64,000 bases of DNA from CAZDKK01 sp964603725 (GTDB lineage Bacteria > Eisenbacteria > RBG-16-71-46 > CAIMUX01 > WJJG01), in NCBI GenBank assembly GCA_964603725.1, contig CAZRWW010000002.1:1-64000 (forward strand), written 5' to 3'. Shown here in pieces: positions 26,357 to 33,572 of this stretch. Position 1 is the first letter of the stretch. Each line of letters begins with the position of its first letter. Under the pieces are notes generated by a model that saw only the letters and a program-made list of their open reading frames with translations, made no database searches and was not told the origin of the DNA. The position numbers and the translations under genes were made by a program.

Positions 26357-27781
26357 ATGCGGGCTGCTCTGCGCAGCGCAATCCTGGCGGCCAGCCTCTT
26401 GGCGGTAGGCTTCCTGCCGGTCCTCGGACCGCCGGCAGGGGCGGTGCCCCGATCGGCGGATGACTACACGCGGGTGCCGGCCCCACCCGCCGGCGACATC
26501 CGATTGGTGTCATCCGTCTACGGGCCGGCGCTGCACCAGTTCTGGTTCGGACTGCGCCGCGTCGCGCGCAGCGACACGCTCGAGTCGTTCAGCAGCACCG
26601 AGTTCCATCTGCAGTATGGGCTGTCGCGCCGCACGTCGCTGGGCATCACGGCGCTGCATCTGACGCACGACATGGGCACGGGGCCCACGGGGCTCCCGGT
26701 CAACAAGCAGGGCGCGGGCGACACGCGGGTCTTCCTCAAGTGGGTCGCGCCCGCGGGGCGCGGCGGCAACCTCGCTCTCGGGCTGCGACCCAGCCTGCGC
26801 GTGCCGACCGGCTACGACCGCGAAGGCGACGGCCTGCTGCCCTTCACGTCCGGCACGATCGACTTCGAGCTCACGGGCTTGATGGCCTACGAGACGCCGC
26901 GGCTGGGGATCTACCTCAATCCGGGCGTCTCGTTGCCCGGTGGCAGGTGGCACAACGAAGTCCTGGGCGGCCTCGGCCTGGACCTGCGCGGCGGGCTGCC
27001 GCTCGGCCTGCTGGCCAAGGCCGAGTATCTGACGCGCTACGACGTCGTCGAGGATCGCTTCCGGCACGAGGCATTCGGGGCGGTCGGGCGCGAGCTCTTT
27101 CTCGGACTCGCCTTCGAGGTGGGCTACCGCAAGCAGCTTGTCCACGGAGAGGATCCGGGCGCCGAGTTCACCCTGGGCATCGGGCGGGGACGCCTCAGCG
27201 GGATTCCCCCTGCCACGCTGCGTCCTCCCGAGGTCCCCATCTCGGCCCGGATCGAGGTCTCCCCGGTCGCCGTCGCCCGTCCGGATCCCGAGGGGATCAG
27301 CACGGCGTTGAGAGAGACGCTGGTGCGCGAGCTCTCGCGCTGCGAGGGCGTGAGCGCCAGCCTCGAGGACCGCAAGGCGGACTACACCGCCTACCTGGAG
27401 GTGCTCAGCGCGGCCGAGGGGTCGGACCGCGGCCTCAGCATTCCAAAGGTCCTGGCCTCTCCGCAGATCGTGTACGAGGTCGCCGCTCAGGTCACCGTGG
27501 TGGATATGGCGGGCAAGAAGGTGATGGACCGCCAGCCCATCGGCCTGCGCGTCACGCGCGGCACCGGGATGCGCCTCTTTCCACCGACGGGCGACGAGGA
27601 TCGATGGGTGCCACCGGCCCAGGCGCGCAGCGCGCTGCGCGCTGAGGCCGTCGCCAAGCTGGCGCGCCAGACGGCCGAGGAGCTGAGTCAGGCCGTCCGC
27701 CGGGATCAGGCCGCCAAGACGGCGGCTCCCGCGGATGATCGGCGGTCCGCGCTCGGACGCGGACGGGGGATACCGCGATGA
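26357..27781 (+). CDS. Outer-membrane barrel fused to a soluble periplasmic domain
   Basis: A 474-residue exported protein. Signal peptide about 1-29 (ending AGAVPRS). Residues about 45-290 have outer-membrane beta strands such as EFHLQYGLSRRTSLGITALH, FLKWVAPAG and LFLGLAFEVGYRKQLVH, like 'transporter/porin' family barrels. From about 295 the chain becomes a soluble alpha/beta region (ISTALRETLVRELSRCEGVSASLED ... YEVAAQVTVVDMAGKKVMDR) similar in layout to LptE- or CsgG-type periplasmic modules, though I do not assign a family. The last 30 residues are charged. The ATG at 26357 has GGGGGTGAG upstream. It overlaps the next lipoprotein gene by 4 bp (ATGA). Confidence 0.75.
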   Translation: MRAALRSAILAASLLAVGFLPVLGPPAGAVPRSADDYTRVPAPPAGDIRLVSSVYGPALHQFWFGLRRVARSDTLESFSSTEFHLQYGLSRRTSLGITALHLTHDMGTGPTGLPVNKQGAGDTRVFLKWVAPAGRGGNLALGLRPSLRVPTGYDREGDGLLPFTSGTIDFELTGLMAYETPRLGIYLNPGVSLPGGRWHNEVLGGLGLDLRGGLPLGLLAKAEYLTRYDVVEDRFRHEAFGAVGRELFLGLAFEVGYRKQLVHGEDPGAEFTLGIGRGRLSGIPPATLRPPEVPISARIEVSPVAVARPDPEGISTALRETLVRELSRCEGVSASLEDRKADYTAYLEVLSAAEGSDRGLSIPKVLASPQIVYEVAAQVTVVDMAGKKVMDRQPIGLRVTRGTGMRLFPPTGDEDRWVPPAQARSALRAEAVAKLARQTAEELSQAVRRDQAAKTAAPADDRRSALGRGRGIPR

Positions 27782-28275
27782 CTGCAAGCGGAGCCATACT
27801 ATCGGGCCACTCGGGCAACGTGCGGGCCGCGTCCCGACCGCGGGAGCCAAAGTCGGCGCGTGCCAGATGGGGCGGCGGAGCCGGCCCCCGGCGGGCAGCA
27901 CGGTTGCTGGGGGGGGGTCTGCTGATCGTCGTCCTGGTCGCCGGGATCGCCGCCCTGGCGGGTTGCCGCGCCACCAAGCCGGACAGCCCATCGACGGGCG
28001 CATTGACGATCGATCTGACGGTCGTCCCGCAGATTCTGCCGGCCGACACCACCAAGCGCGCCACCGTCTGGGTCACCGTGCTCCAGGGCGGGGAGCCGGT
28101 GCCCGACAGCACGCGGGTCTGGCTCGTGGCCACTTCCGGGACGATACCCGCGGAGGCCTTCACGACCGACGGTCTGGCCACCACGAGCTACCGGCCCGGG
28201 CTGTCGACGGGCATCGTCACCCTCATCGCGCAAGTCAGGGGCGTGCGCGACACGATGAACCTGACGGTCTTCTAA
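27778..28275 (+). CDS. Small lipoprotein with Ig-like domain
   Basis: A 165-residue protein. A long Arg/Gly-rich N-region is followed by a membrane segment (LLIVVLVAGIAALAGC) ending in the lipobox LAGC, so the mature protein starts at Cys63. The mature part (about 75-165) resembles a bacterial Ig-like (Big/invasin) domain: ADTTKRATVWVTVLQGGEPVPDSTRVW...TDGLATTSYRPG. It begins inside the stop codon of the preceding barrel gene (ATGA), so the two are translationally coupled and probably work together at the outer membrane. Confidence 0.75.
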   Translation: MTASGAILSGHSGNVRAASRPREPKSARARWGGGAGPRRAARLLGGGLLIVVLVAGIAALAGCRATKPDSPSTGALTIDLTVVPQILPADTTKRATVWVTVLQGGEPVPDSTRVWLVATSGTIPAEAFTTDGLATTSYRPGLSTGIVTLIAQVRGVRDTMNLTVF

Positions 28276-28768
28276 GGCCTTGGAGCGCGGATGCTCGCCG
28301 ACATGGCGGGCTTCGCCGCATGGACGGAAAAAGGGTGGTTTCCCCCCTTCCTCCTCCCAGGGGAACGGCACGGGCCGCGACGGACATGAAACCGTCGCGG
28401 CCTGTCCGGATCGACCGTGAGCATCTGAAGACGGCGATGCCTTCGCGACGTGCCGGGAGACGGGCGGAGCGTTTCCGGGCGCGGCCCACCGGACGGGTCA
28501 GGCAGTCCATGGAACGCCTCCGGGGAGCGACCCAGAGGCCAGGCCAGAACCCACTGAATTTGAATGAGTTACAGGATCATCCCCGTGTGCGCACACGACC
28601 CGGTGCTCGGCATGCGGGCGGGCGCCCGGAACTCGCCGGGCTCGGCCGGAGGACGACGTTCCACGAGGCGGCGGGCCAGGCGCCGCGGAGCGGTGACGGG
28701 TGGCACGCCGCGGAGCGGTGACGGGCGGCATCTGGATCGACGCCGCCCGCCATCGTGGACTCATCTCT
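28276..28768. other. Intergenic region with hairpin and 20-bp direct repeat
   Basis: No convincing gene in 493 bp. At 28373-28402 GGCCGCGACGG and CCGTCGCGGCC form a perfect 11-bp stem with an 8-nt loop, probably a terminator serving the plus-strand lipoprotein. A 20-bp direct repeat (CGCCGCGGAGCGGTGACGGG) occurs at 28681-28700 and 28706-28725. At 28722-28749 CGGGCGGC and GCCGCCCG make a hairpin downstream of tRNA-Ala. Confidence 0.65.
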
Positions 28769-28841
28769 TGGAGCCGAAGGGGATCGAACCCTCGACCTCA
28801 TGACTGCCAGTCATGCGCTCTCCCAACTGAGCTACGGCCCC
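28769..28841 (-). tRNA. tRNA-Ala (GGC)
   Basis: A full cloverleaf on the minus strand. Acceptor arms are GGGGCCG and CGGCTCC, which includes the G3-U70 pair that marks alanine tRNAs. The anticodon loop CTGGCAG gives GGC (28808-28806). T loop TTCGATC is present. CCA is not encoded. Confidence 0.96.
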
Positions 28842-28858
28842 CCAGATGGATCTGGATC

Positions 28859-28888
28859 ATGCTATCGGTGCGGTCCACCAAGGGTCAA
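28859..28888 (-). promoter_or_regulatory. Sigma-70-like promoter for tRNA-Ala
   Basis: On the minus strand TTGACC (28888-28883) and TAGCAT (28864-28859) are 18 bp apart, with the tRNA starting 18 bp after the -10. Confidence 0.7.
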
Positions 28889-28915
28889 GGGGAAATCGGG
28901 CCGGGTACAATGCGC

Positions 28916-28945
28916 TTGATCGCCCGCGCGGCGATCCGCTAGTGT
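28916..28945 (+). promoter_or_regulatory. Sigma-70-like promoter for tRNA-Leu and possibly murB
   Basis: TTGATC (28916-28921) and TAGTGT (28940-28945) are 18 bp apart. The tRNA begins at 28965. No second promoter is visible in the 22 bp between the tRNA and murB. Confidence 0.6.
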
Positions 28946-28964
28946 TTCCAAGCATGTCGTCGGC

Positions 28965-29048
28965 GCGGGAGTGGTGAAACAGGTAGACGCGCTGGACTCA
29001 AAATCCAGTGGGGGCGACCCCGTGTCGGTTCGAGTCCGACCTCCCGCA
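28965..29048 (+). tRNA. tRNA-Leu (CAA)
   Basis: An 84-nt class II tRNA with a long variable arm (TGGGGGCGACCCCGTG region). The acceptor arms are GCGGGAG and CTCCCGC. The anticodon loop CTCAAAA gives CAA (28999-29001), decoding UUG. The T loop is TTCGAGT. CCA is not encoded. Confidence 0.96.
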
Positions 29049-29070
29049 AGCCCATCCGGAGATCGCACTG

Positions 29071-30048
29071 GTGAAGCTCCAGAGCCCCCCCACCCGCTGG
29101 TCCCGCGATGTTCCGCTCGCCCAACTCAGCACCTGGCGGATCGGCGGACCGGCCCGCTTTCTCGCCGCACCCGAGGATGAAGAACTGCTTCGGGCGGACC
29201 TGGAAGCCGCCGCGCAGCTCCGCCTGCCGGTCCTGGCGCTCGGCGGCGGCAGCAACATGCTCTTCCCCGACGACGGCTACGACGGACTCGTCCTGCGCTT
29301 GCCCACGCGCCTGCCGGCGCGCTACCGCGAAGAGAGCGACCGCACGGCAACCCACCCGCGGCTCCTGCTGGCGGCAGGCATGTCGCTCACCGGCTCCGCC
29401 CACCGCTTGGCCTCGCTGGGCCTGCGCGGCCTGGAGTGGGCCGAGGGCATCCCGGGGACCATCGGCGGGGCGATCGTCAACAACGCGGGCGCCTTCGGCT
29501 CGAGCATCGCCGATACCATGGCCAGTGTGCGCGTCGTGCTGCCCGATGGAAGCGCCGAGCACTGGGAAGCCGCGCGGCTCCAGCTCCGCTATCGCGACTC
29601 GCTGCTCAAGGGCAGCGACCCCACGACGGCGTTCATCGTGGCGGCCGAGTTTCGCCTGACCCGCGATGATCCCGCCAAGCTGCTCCAGGTCATGCGCCGC
29701 ATCCGCACGCGCCGTGAGGAGCGTCTGCCCAAGCAGCCGAGCTGCGGCTGCGTGTTCCGCAACCCGCCGGACGTGCCGGCCGGACGCCTGATCGATCAGC
29801 TGGGGCTGGGCGGGCTGCGCATCGGGGGCGCATGCGTCTCCACGCGCCATGCCAACTTCATCGTCAACGAGGGCGCCGCCCGCGCGCAGGATGTGCTGGA
29901 GCTCATCCGGCGCGTCCAGGCGGACGTGGTCGCCCGCGGCGGGCCCAGCCTCGAGCTCGAGATCCAGCTCGTGGGCTTCCGGCCCGTGGACGCCGGGGGC
30001 CAGGAGACGTCGCCCCCGGGCGCCGAGGACCGCGAGACGCCGGGCTAG
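29071..30048 (+). CDS. murB: UDP-N-acetylenolpyruvoylglucosamine reductase
   Basis: A 325-residue FAD enzyme that reduces UDP-GlcNAc-enolpyruvate to UDP-MurNAc, an early peptidoglycan step in the cytoplasm. FAD-binding motifs are STWRIGGPARF, GGGSNMLF and EGIPGTIGGAIVNNAGA. The active-site tail is YRDSLLK and FRNPP...GRLIDQLGLGGLRIGGA. The residue that is normally the proton-donor Ser in GSVFxNP is Cys227 here (CGCVFRNP). The start is the GTG at 29071, with GGAG upstream. It starts 22 bp after tRNA-Leu. Its TAG shares a CTAG tetranucleotide with the stop of the convergent gene. Confidence 0.93.
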   Translation: MKLQSPPTRWSRDVPLAQLSTWRIGGPARFLAAPEDEELLRADLEAAAQLRLPVLALGGGSNMLFPDDGYDGLVLRLPTRLPARYREESDRTATHPRLLLAAGMSLTGSAHRLASLGLRGLEWAEGIPGTIGGAIVNNAGAFGSSIADTMASVRVVLPDGSAEHWEAARLQLRYRDSLLKGSDPTTAFIVAAEFRLTRDDPAKLLQVMRRIRTRREERLPKQPSCGCVFRNPPDVPAGRLIDQLGLGGLRIGGACVSTRHANFIVNEGAARAQDVLELIRRVQADVVARGGPSLELEIQLVGFRPVDAGGQETSPPGAEDRETPG

Positions 30049-30755
30049 CGCGCCGAGATAGTCACGGCGCCCCAGGCCCCGGCGATCTTCTCGGGCTCCT
30101 CGATCGGCAAGGCGCCCTCGGTCTCGCCGAAACCGATGCGGCCGTAGGCGAAGATCGGGTTGGTCAGCGGCACGCTGCTGGTGTCGGCCACCGCGCCCGC
30201 CATGTCGGATTTCCCCGCCGTGACCTCGAAGTGGGCGTCGGGCTGTGTGCGGGCGAGGAGAAACCAGGCAAAGGGCGCCAGGATGCCTTTGAACCCCGAG
30301 GACTCGGGCGTCCAGGCGAAGGCGATCTCGCTGCCGCTCTGGGCCCATTTGCCCATGGTCTCGCCATCCTGATAGATGAGCTGCGCGCAAGTGCCAGCGG
30401 TCACGACCTTCACGCCCTCGTACTGGATGCCGAACCCCACGCCGTGCACCGCGAAGCGGCAGGGATGATAGAGGTAGGCCCACACCATCACCGTGTCGGC
30501 GGTCCCGTCGTACTCGGTGACGAAGTCGCTCGTGTTGCTCACGGCGCGCACGCTGGCGCACGGATCCTCGGTCGGCTTGCCGCTGGGAAAGGAGACTGCA
30601 CCTTCGCAGTGGAGCAAGAGCCGCACTCCCCCATTGCCTCCCAGGTTGAAGAGGGGTGCGGCCGGGGAATCGGCGGCGGCCGACCAGGACAGCGCCCCCA
30701 GGAGCGCCCCCATCACCGCCAGCCGCGCGCACCGTTCCTTGATCCTCGAGTGCAT
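30045..30755 (-). CDS. Exported protein of unknown function
   Basis: A 236-residue protein with a signal peptide (about 1-28, LAVMGALLGALSWSAAAD). The mature part is mostly beta, with four Cys (LLLHCEGAV, EDPCASV, YHPCRFAV, GTCAQLIYQ) that could form disulfides. No family is recognised. The ATG at 30755 has GGAGGG upstream. It is the last gene of a long minus-strand run and starts 13 bp after the end of the preceding secreted-protein gene, so a joint envelope function is possible. Its stop overlaps that of murB. Confidence 0.72.
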   Translation of the reverse strand: MHSRIKERCARLAVMGALLGALSWSAAADSPAAPLFNLGGNGGVRLLLHCEGAVSFPSGKPTEDPCASVRAVSNTSDFVTEYDGTADTVMVWAYLYHPCRFAVHGVGFGIQYEGVKVVTAGTCAQLIYQDGETMGKWAQSGSEIAFAWTPESSGFKGILAPFAWFLLARTQPDAHFEVTAGKSDMAGAVADTSSVPLTNPIFAYGRIGFGETEGALPIEEPEKIAGAWGAVTISAR

Positions 30756-30768
30756 GATGTCCGCCCTC

Positions 30769-31680
30769 CTACTCGCGCCCCGGGATCACGCCCAGGTTGG
30801 TGTCGCCCGCCTGGCGCTCATCGAGCACGGCCACCTCGATCGCGTCGCTCAGCGAATCGGCCACGCAGCTGGGGTCGCGATAGACGAGCCGAGCGAGCCC
30901 GGGGCCGATGATGCGGTTGGCGAAGCACAACTCGATCCGCTCGGCGGATCGGCTCTCGATGCGAACCGGGTGGAACCGCCGGCCGGCCGCATCGACGAGC
31001 ACCACCTCGGAGAGCCGGTCAAGATCGACGCCGTTGAGTCGGATGCTGCTCTGCAGGTAGCGCTGGTTGACGACCCCGGTCACCTGGCTGACCAGCGGCG
31101 GAAGCTCGATCGTCCAGCCCGGCCCGACGCTGATCCCGGGGCTCCCGAGCTGTTGGGGCGTCCCGTCCGCGAGGCGCGCGGTGACGCCGGAGGCCTCGAG
31201 ACGGGCCGCCGTCAGGTGCTCGACCCCCAAGGCGATGCCGATGCGATAGCGCCAGCCGCCGCCGGGCCGCTCCTCGCGGATCGAGGCCAGGAAGCCCGGC
31301 TCGCTCAGCCACTCGTCCAGGGCGCGAAAGGTCCGCATGGCCATCTGCCCGCTCTTGGGCACCATCTGCCAGGCGGCCTCCGACTCCCCGGCCACGGCCC
31401 GCAGCCCCAGCACCGCGACCCAGGCATCCGGCTGCCGTGCCGCCCAGCGCAGCTGGAATCCCAGGGAGTCGATCGGCTGGGCGGTCTCGACGGTCAGATA
31501 GACGGCCGTCTCCGGGGCGTCGAGCCGCGCCAGGTTGGTGACCCGCTCGCTCGCGCTCCAGCTCAAAGAGGCAGTGCCCGTATCTTGCGCGCGGGCGTCC
31601 GAGACGAGCCCGGCCGCGCCCACCGCGATGACGAACGCGATCGGCGCGCCCCGACGCCTTGACTGGTGCGTTTCGCTCAC
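30769..31680 (-). CDS. Exported protein of unknown function
   Basis: A 303-residue protein with a signal peptide (about 1-31, SRRRGAPIAFVIAVGAAG ... ARAQD). The N-terminal half (about 32-180, LSWSASERVTNLARLDAP) has a cohesin/Ig-like strand pattern. The C-terminal half (about 200-300) has an Ig-like 'SQVTGVVNQRYLQSSIRLNGVDL' pattern of surface proteins. No catalytic motif. The GTG at 31680 is preferred: AGGAGG lies directly upstream, and the signal peptide begins there; a longer frame reaches back into pheT. It starts 26 bp after pheT. Confidence 0.7.
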   Translation of the reverse strand: MSETHQSRRRGAPIAFVIAVGAAGLVSDARAQDTGTASLSWSASERVTNLARLDAPETAVYLTVETAQPIDSLGFQLRWAARQPDAWVAVLGLRAVAGESEAAWQMVPKSGQMAMRTFRALDEWLSEPGFLASIREERPGGGWRYRIGIALGVEHLTAARLEASGVTARLADGTPQQLGSPGISVGPGWTIELPPLVSQVTGVVNQRYLQSSIRLNGVDLDRLSEVVLVDAAGRRFHPVRIESRSAERIELCFANRIIGPGLARLVYRDPSCVADSLSDAIEVAVLDERQAGDTNLGVIPGRE

Positions 31681-31706
31681 CCTTCGCCTCCTACCTTCCG
31701 GCTTGC

Positions 31707-33572
31707 TCACCGCGCGGCGCCCCAGAATCGCTTCTCCACCCGCAGGACCTCCAAGTCCGCTTCGAGCAGGACGGCCGGGTTCTGCAGGTGGAAGCGCTCG
31801 AGCACCTCCGGGTGCACCTCTCCAAACCATATCGCCCGCCGCGGTTCCCCTGCCTCGCGGCCGGTCAGCCAGATCTCGGCTCCCCGGCCGGGCAGAAAGG
31901 GCGGCCCCCCACCGGCCCGCAGCTCGCCCGTGACGCCGAACTCGCGCAGGATGGCCTCGGCCAGCGCCTTGACGTCCTCGAAGCCCACTCGCGCAGCCAC
32001 GACGCCGCAGGCCAGGCGGCGGTGGTCGGAGGCCAGCGTCTCGGCGACCGGATCGAGCAGGGTCACGTCGCCCACCTCGAAGATGCGCTGCGGGAGCGGG
32101 TGGGTGATGTTGTGCTCGAAGGTCGCCAGCAGACCGGGCAGCAGGCTCGTGCGCACCATCGTCTGCTCGCTGCTCACCGGGTGCGAGACCCGCACGACCT
32201 GCTCGCTGGCGGGCCGGCCCAGGGCCTCGTCGTGCGCGCGCGGACTCGTCAACACGAGCGTCATCACCTCGTTGAACCCCAGGCCGCAGAACAGCTCCCG
32301 CGCCTGATTCGAGACGAGCTCCTCGGGCCGCTCCGCGCCCACCGTGAAGGTCGGCACGAGGCTGGGCGCGATGCGGTGGTAGCCGTAGGCGATCGCCAGG
32401 TCCTCGATGAGATCGATCTCGTGCAGGATGTCGTTGCGATAGGGCGGGACGCCGACGCGCACCTCGTCGGGGCCGGCCGCCTCGGCGTCGTGACGCATGC
32501 GCCGCAGCAGCGTGACCGCATCGGCCGTGGAGACGGGTATGCCCAGCGTGCGCGCGGCGTGCGACGGGGCGATCCGCAGCTCCTGGAGCGCGAATTCGGG
32601 CGTGCGCCGCCTCGCCCCCGGCTCGGGACCCACGATCTCGACCGCCAGGGCTCGGGCCCCGGGGAGGTTCTCGAGCAGGCTGGTCACGATGATGTTGAGC
32701 GTGCGCTCGACGACCCGGCGGGCGAGACCGGTCACGTCGATGAAGAGCCGCCGCGAGGCGATCGTCACCTTGGTCGCCTCCGAGTTGATGATCGGCGGCA
32801 TCGAGAGCACCGTACCGCGGCTGTCGCGCAGGATCGGGTAGCGCCGCAGATCGCGCAGCAAGTGCGCGTAGGCCGCGCCCTTGGGATGCTCCTCCAGGAT
32901 CCGGCGCAGGGTGACCGCGTGCTCGGGTCCCGCGGCGGGCGCGCCCAGGGGCGTGAAGCGGTAGCGGTCCGGGTCCTCGGCGGTGTAGACCAGATCGGAC
33001 GCGATCGTGTCCAGATCGTAGACGCCGATCGAGGCGTGCTTGCGATCGCGCCCGACCGCCCAGTGCAGGTTTTCCTGAAGCTTCATGACGACCTTCAGGG
33101 CATCGAGGTCGAGCTGGACGTTCTCGACGACGGCGGCGGCGATCTCGGGCCGATAGGCGTCGGGCGCGCGCACGATCCCGTCGACCGCGAGCCGCAGCGC
33201 GGGCGGGCCCAGCTCGTAGCGCGGCGCGCCGGTCTCGACGCCGAGGTACCCGCGCAGCACGCGCGCCAGGCCGCCCGGATCGAACATGTCGGGCCGCACG
33301 GCCAGCAGCTCCATGCGCACCACCTCGAGCGGCTCCATCGGCGTGTGATCCGCGCGCAGATCGCCCCCGCAGGCCTCGCAGGCCGGCGGGATCTCCTCGG
33401 TCGCGGTCATCTCGACGACGAAGCCGCAGCGGTTGCAGCGCACGCGCTCGAGCTGCGTGATCCCCTCGACGTCGCAGCCCAGATGGCCGAAGTGCTCGAG
33501 CAGCTCCGCGGGGCTGACCTCGGCCCGCAGCAGCGTGCGCAGGCGCTCCAGCGGGATGCCGATCACCGGCAT
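31707..33572 (-). CDS. pheT: Phenylalanyl-tRNA synthetase beta subunit, archaeal type, with zinc ribbon
   Basis: A 621-residue beta subunit. It is of the archaeal/eukaryotic class: it lacks the bacterial N-terminal tRNA-binding (EMAP) domain and has the short B3/B5 core, for example TRDLRRYPILRDSRGTV-like and GVPPYRNDILHEIDLIEDLAIAYGYHRI. The B5-like region reads RTPEFALQELRIAPSHAARTLG. Residues 46-68 carry an extra CNRCG...CEACG pair that should bind zinc; I know of no such module in standard PheT. The ATG at 33572 has GAAGGAGGTG upstream and overlaps the pheS end by 10 bp. With PheS it forms the alpha2-beta2 enzyme in the cytoplasm. Confidence 0.93.
   Translation of the reverse strand: MPVIGIPLERLRTLLRAEVSPAELLEHFGHLGCDVEGITQLERVRCNRCGFVVEMTATEEIPPACEACGGDLRADHTPMEPLEVVRMELLAVRPDMFDPGGLARVLRGYLGVETGAPRYELGPPALRLAVDGIVRAPDAYRPEIAAAVVENVQLDLDALKVVMKLQENLHWAVGRDRKHASIGVYDLDTIASDLVYTAEDPDRYRFTPLGAPAAGPEHAVTLRRILEEHPKGAAYAHLLRDLRRYPILRDSRGTVLSMPPIINSEATKVTIASRRLFIDVTGLARRVVERTLNIIVTSLLENLPGARALAVEIVGPEPGARRRTPEFALQELRIAPSHAARTLGIPVSTADAVTLLRRMRHDAEAAGPDEVRVGVPPYRNDILHEIDLIEDLAIAYGYHRIAPSLVPTFTVGAERPEELVSNQARELFCGLGFNEVMTLVLTSPRAHDEALGRPASEQVVRVSHPVSSEQTMVRTSLLPGLLATFEHNITHPLPQRIFEVGDVTLLDPVAETLASDHRRLACGVVAARVGFEDVKALAEAILREFGVTGELRAGGGPPFLPGRGAEIWLTGREAGEPRRAIWFGEVHPEVLERFHLQNPAVLLEADLEVLRVEKRFWGAAR

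Noticed and set aside
27781..28275. Bistable or frameshifted continuation of the barrel gene into the lipoprotein gene
   Set aside because: The lipoprotein has its own ATG and lipobox in another frame; the ATGA overlap is normal coupling.
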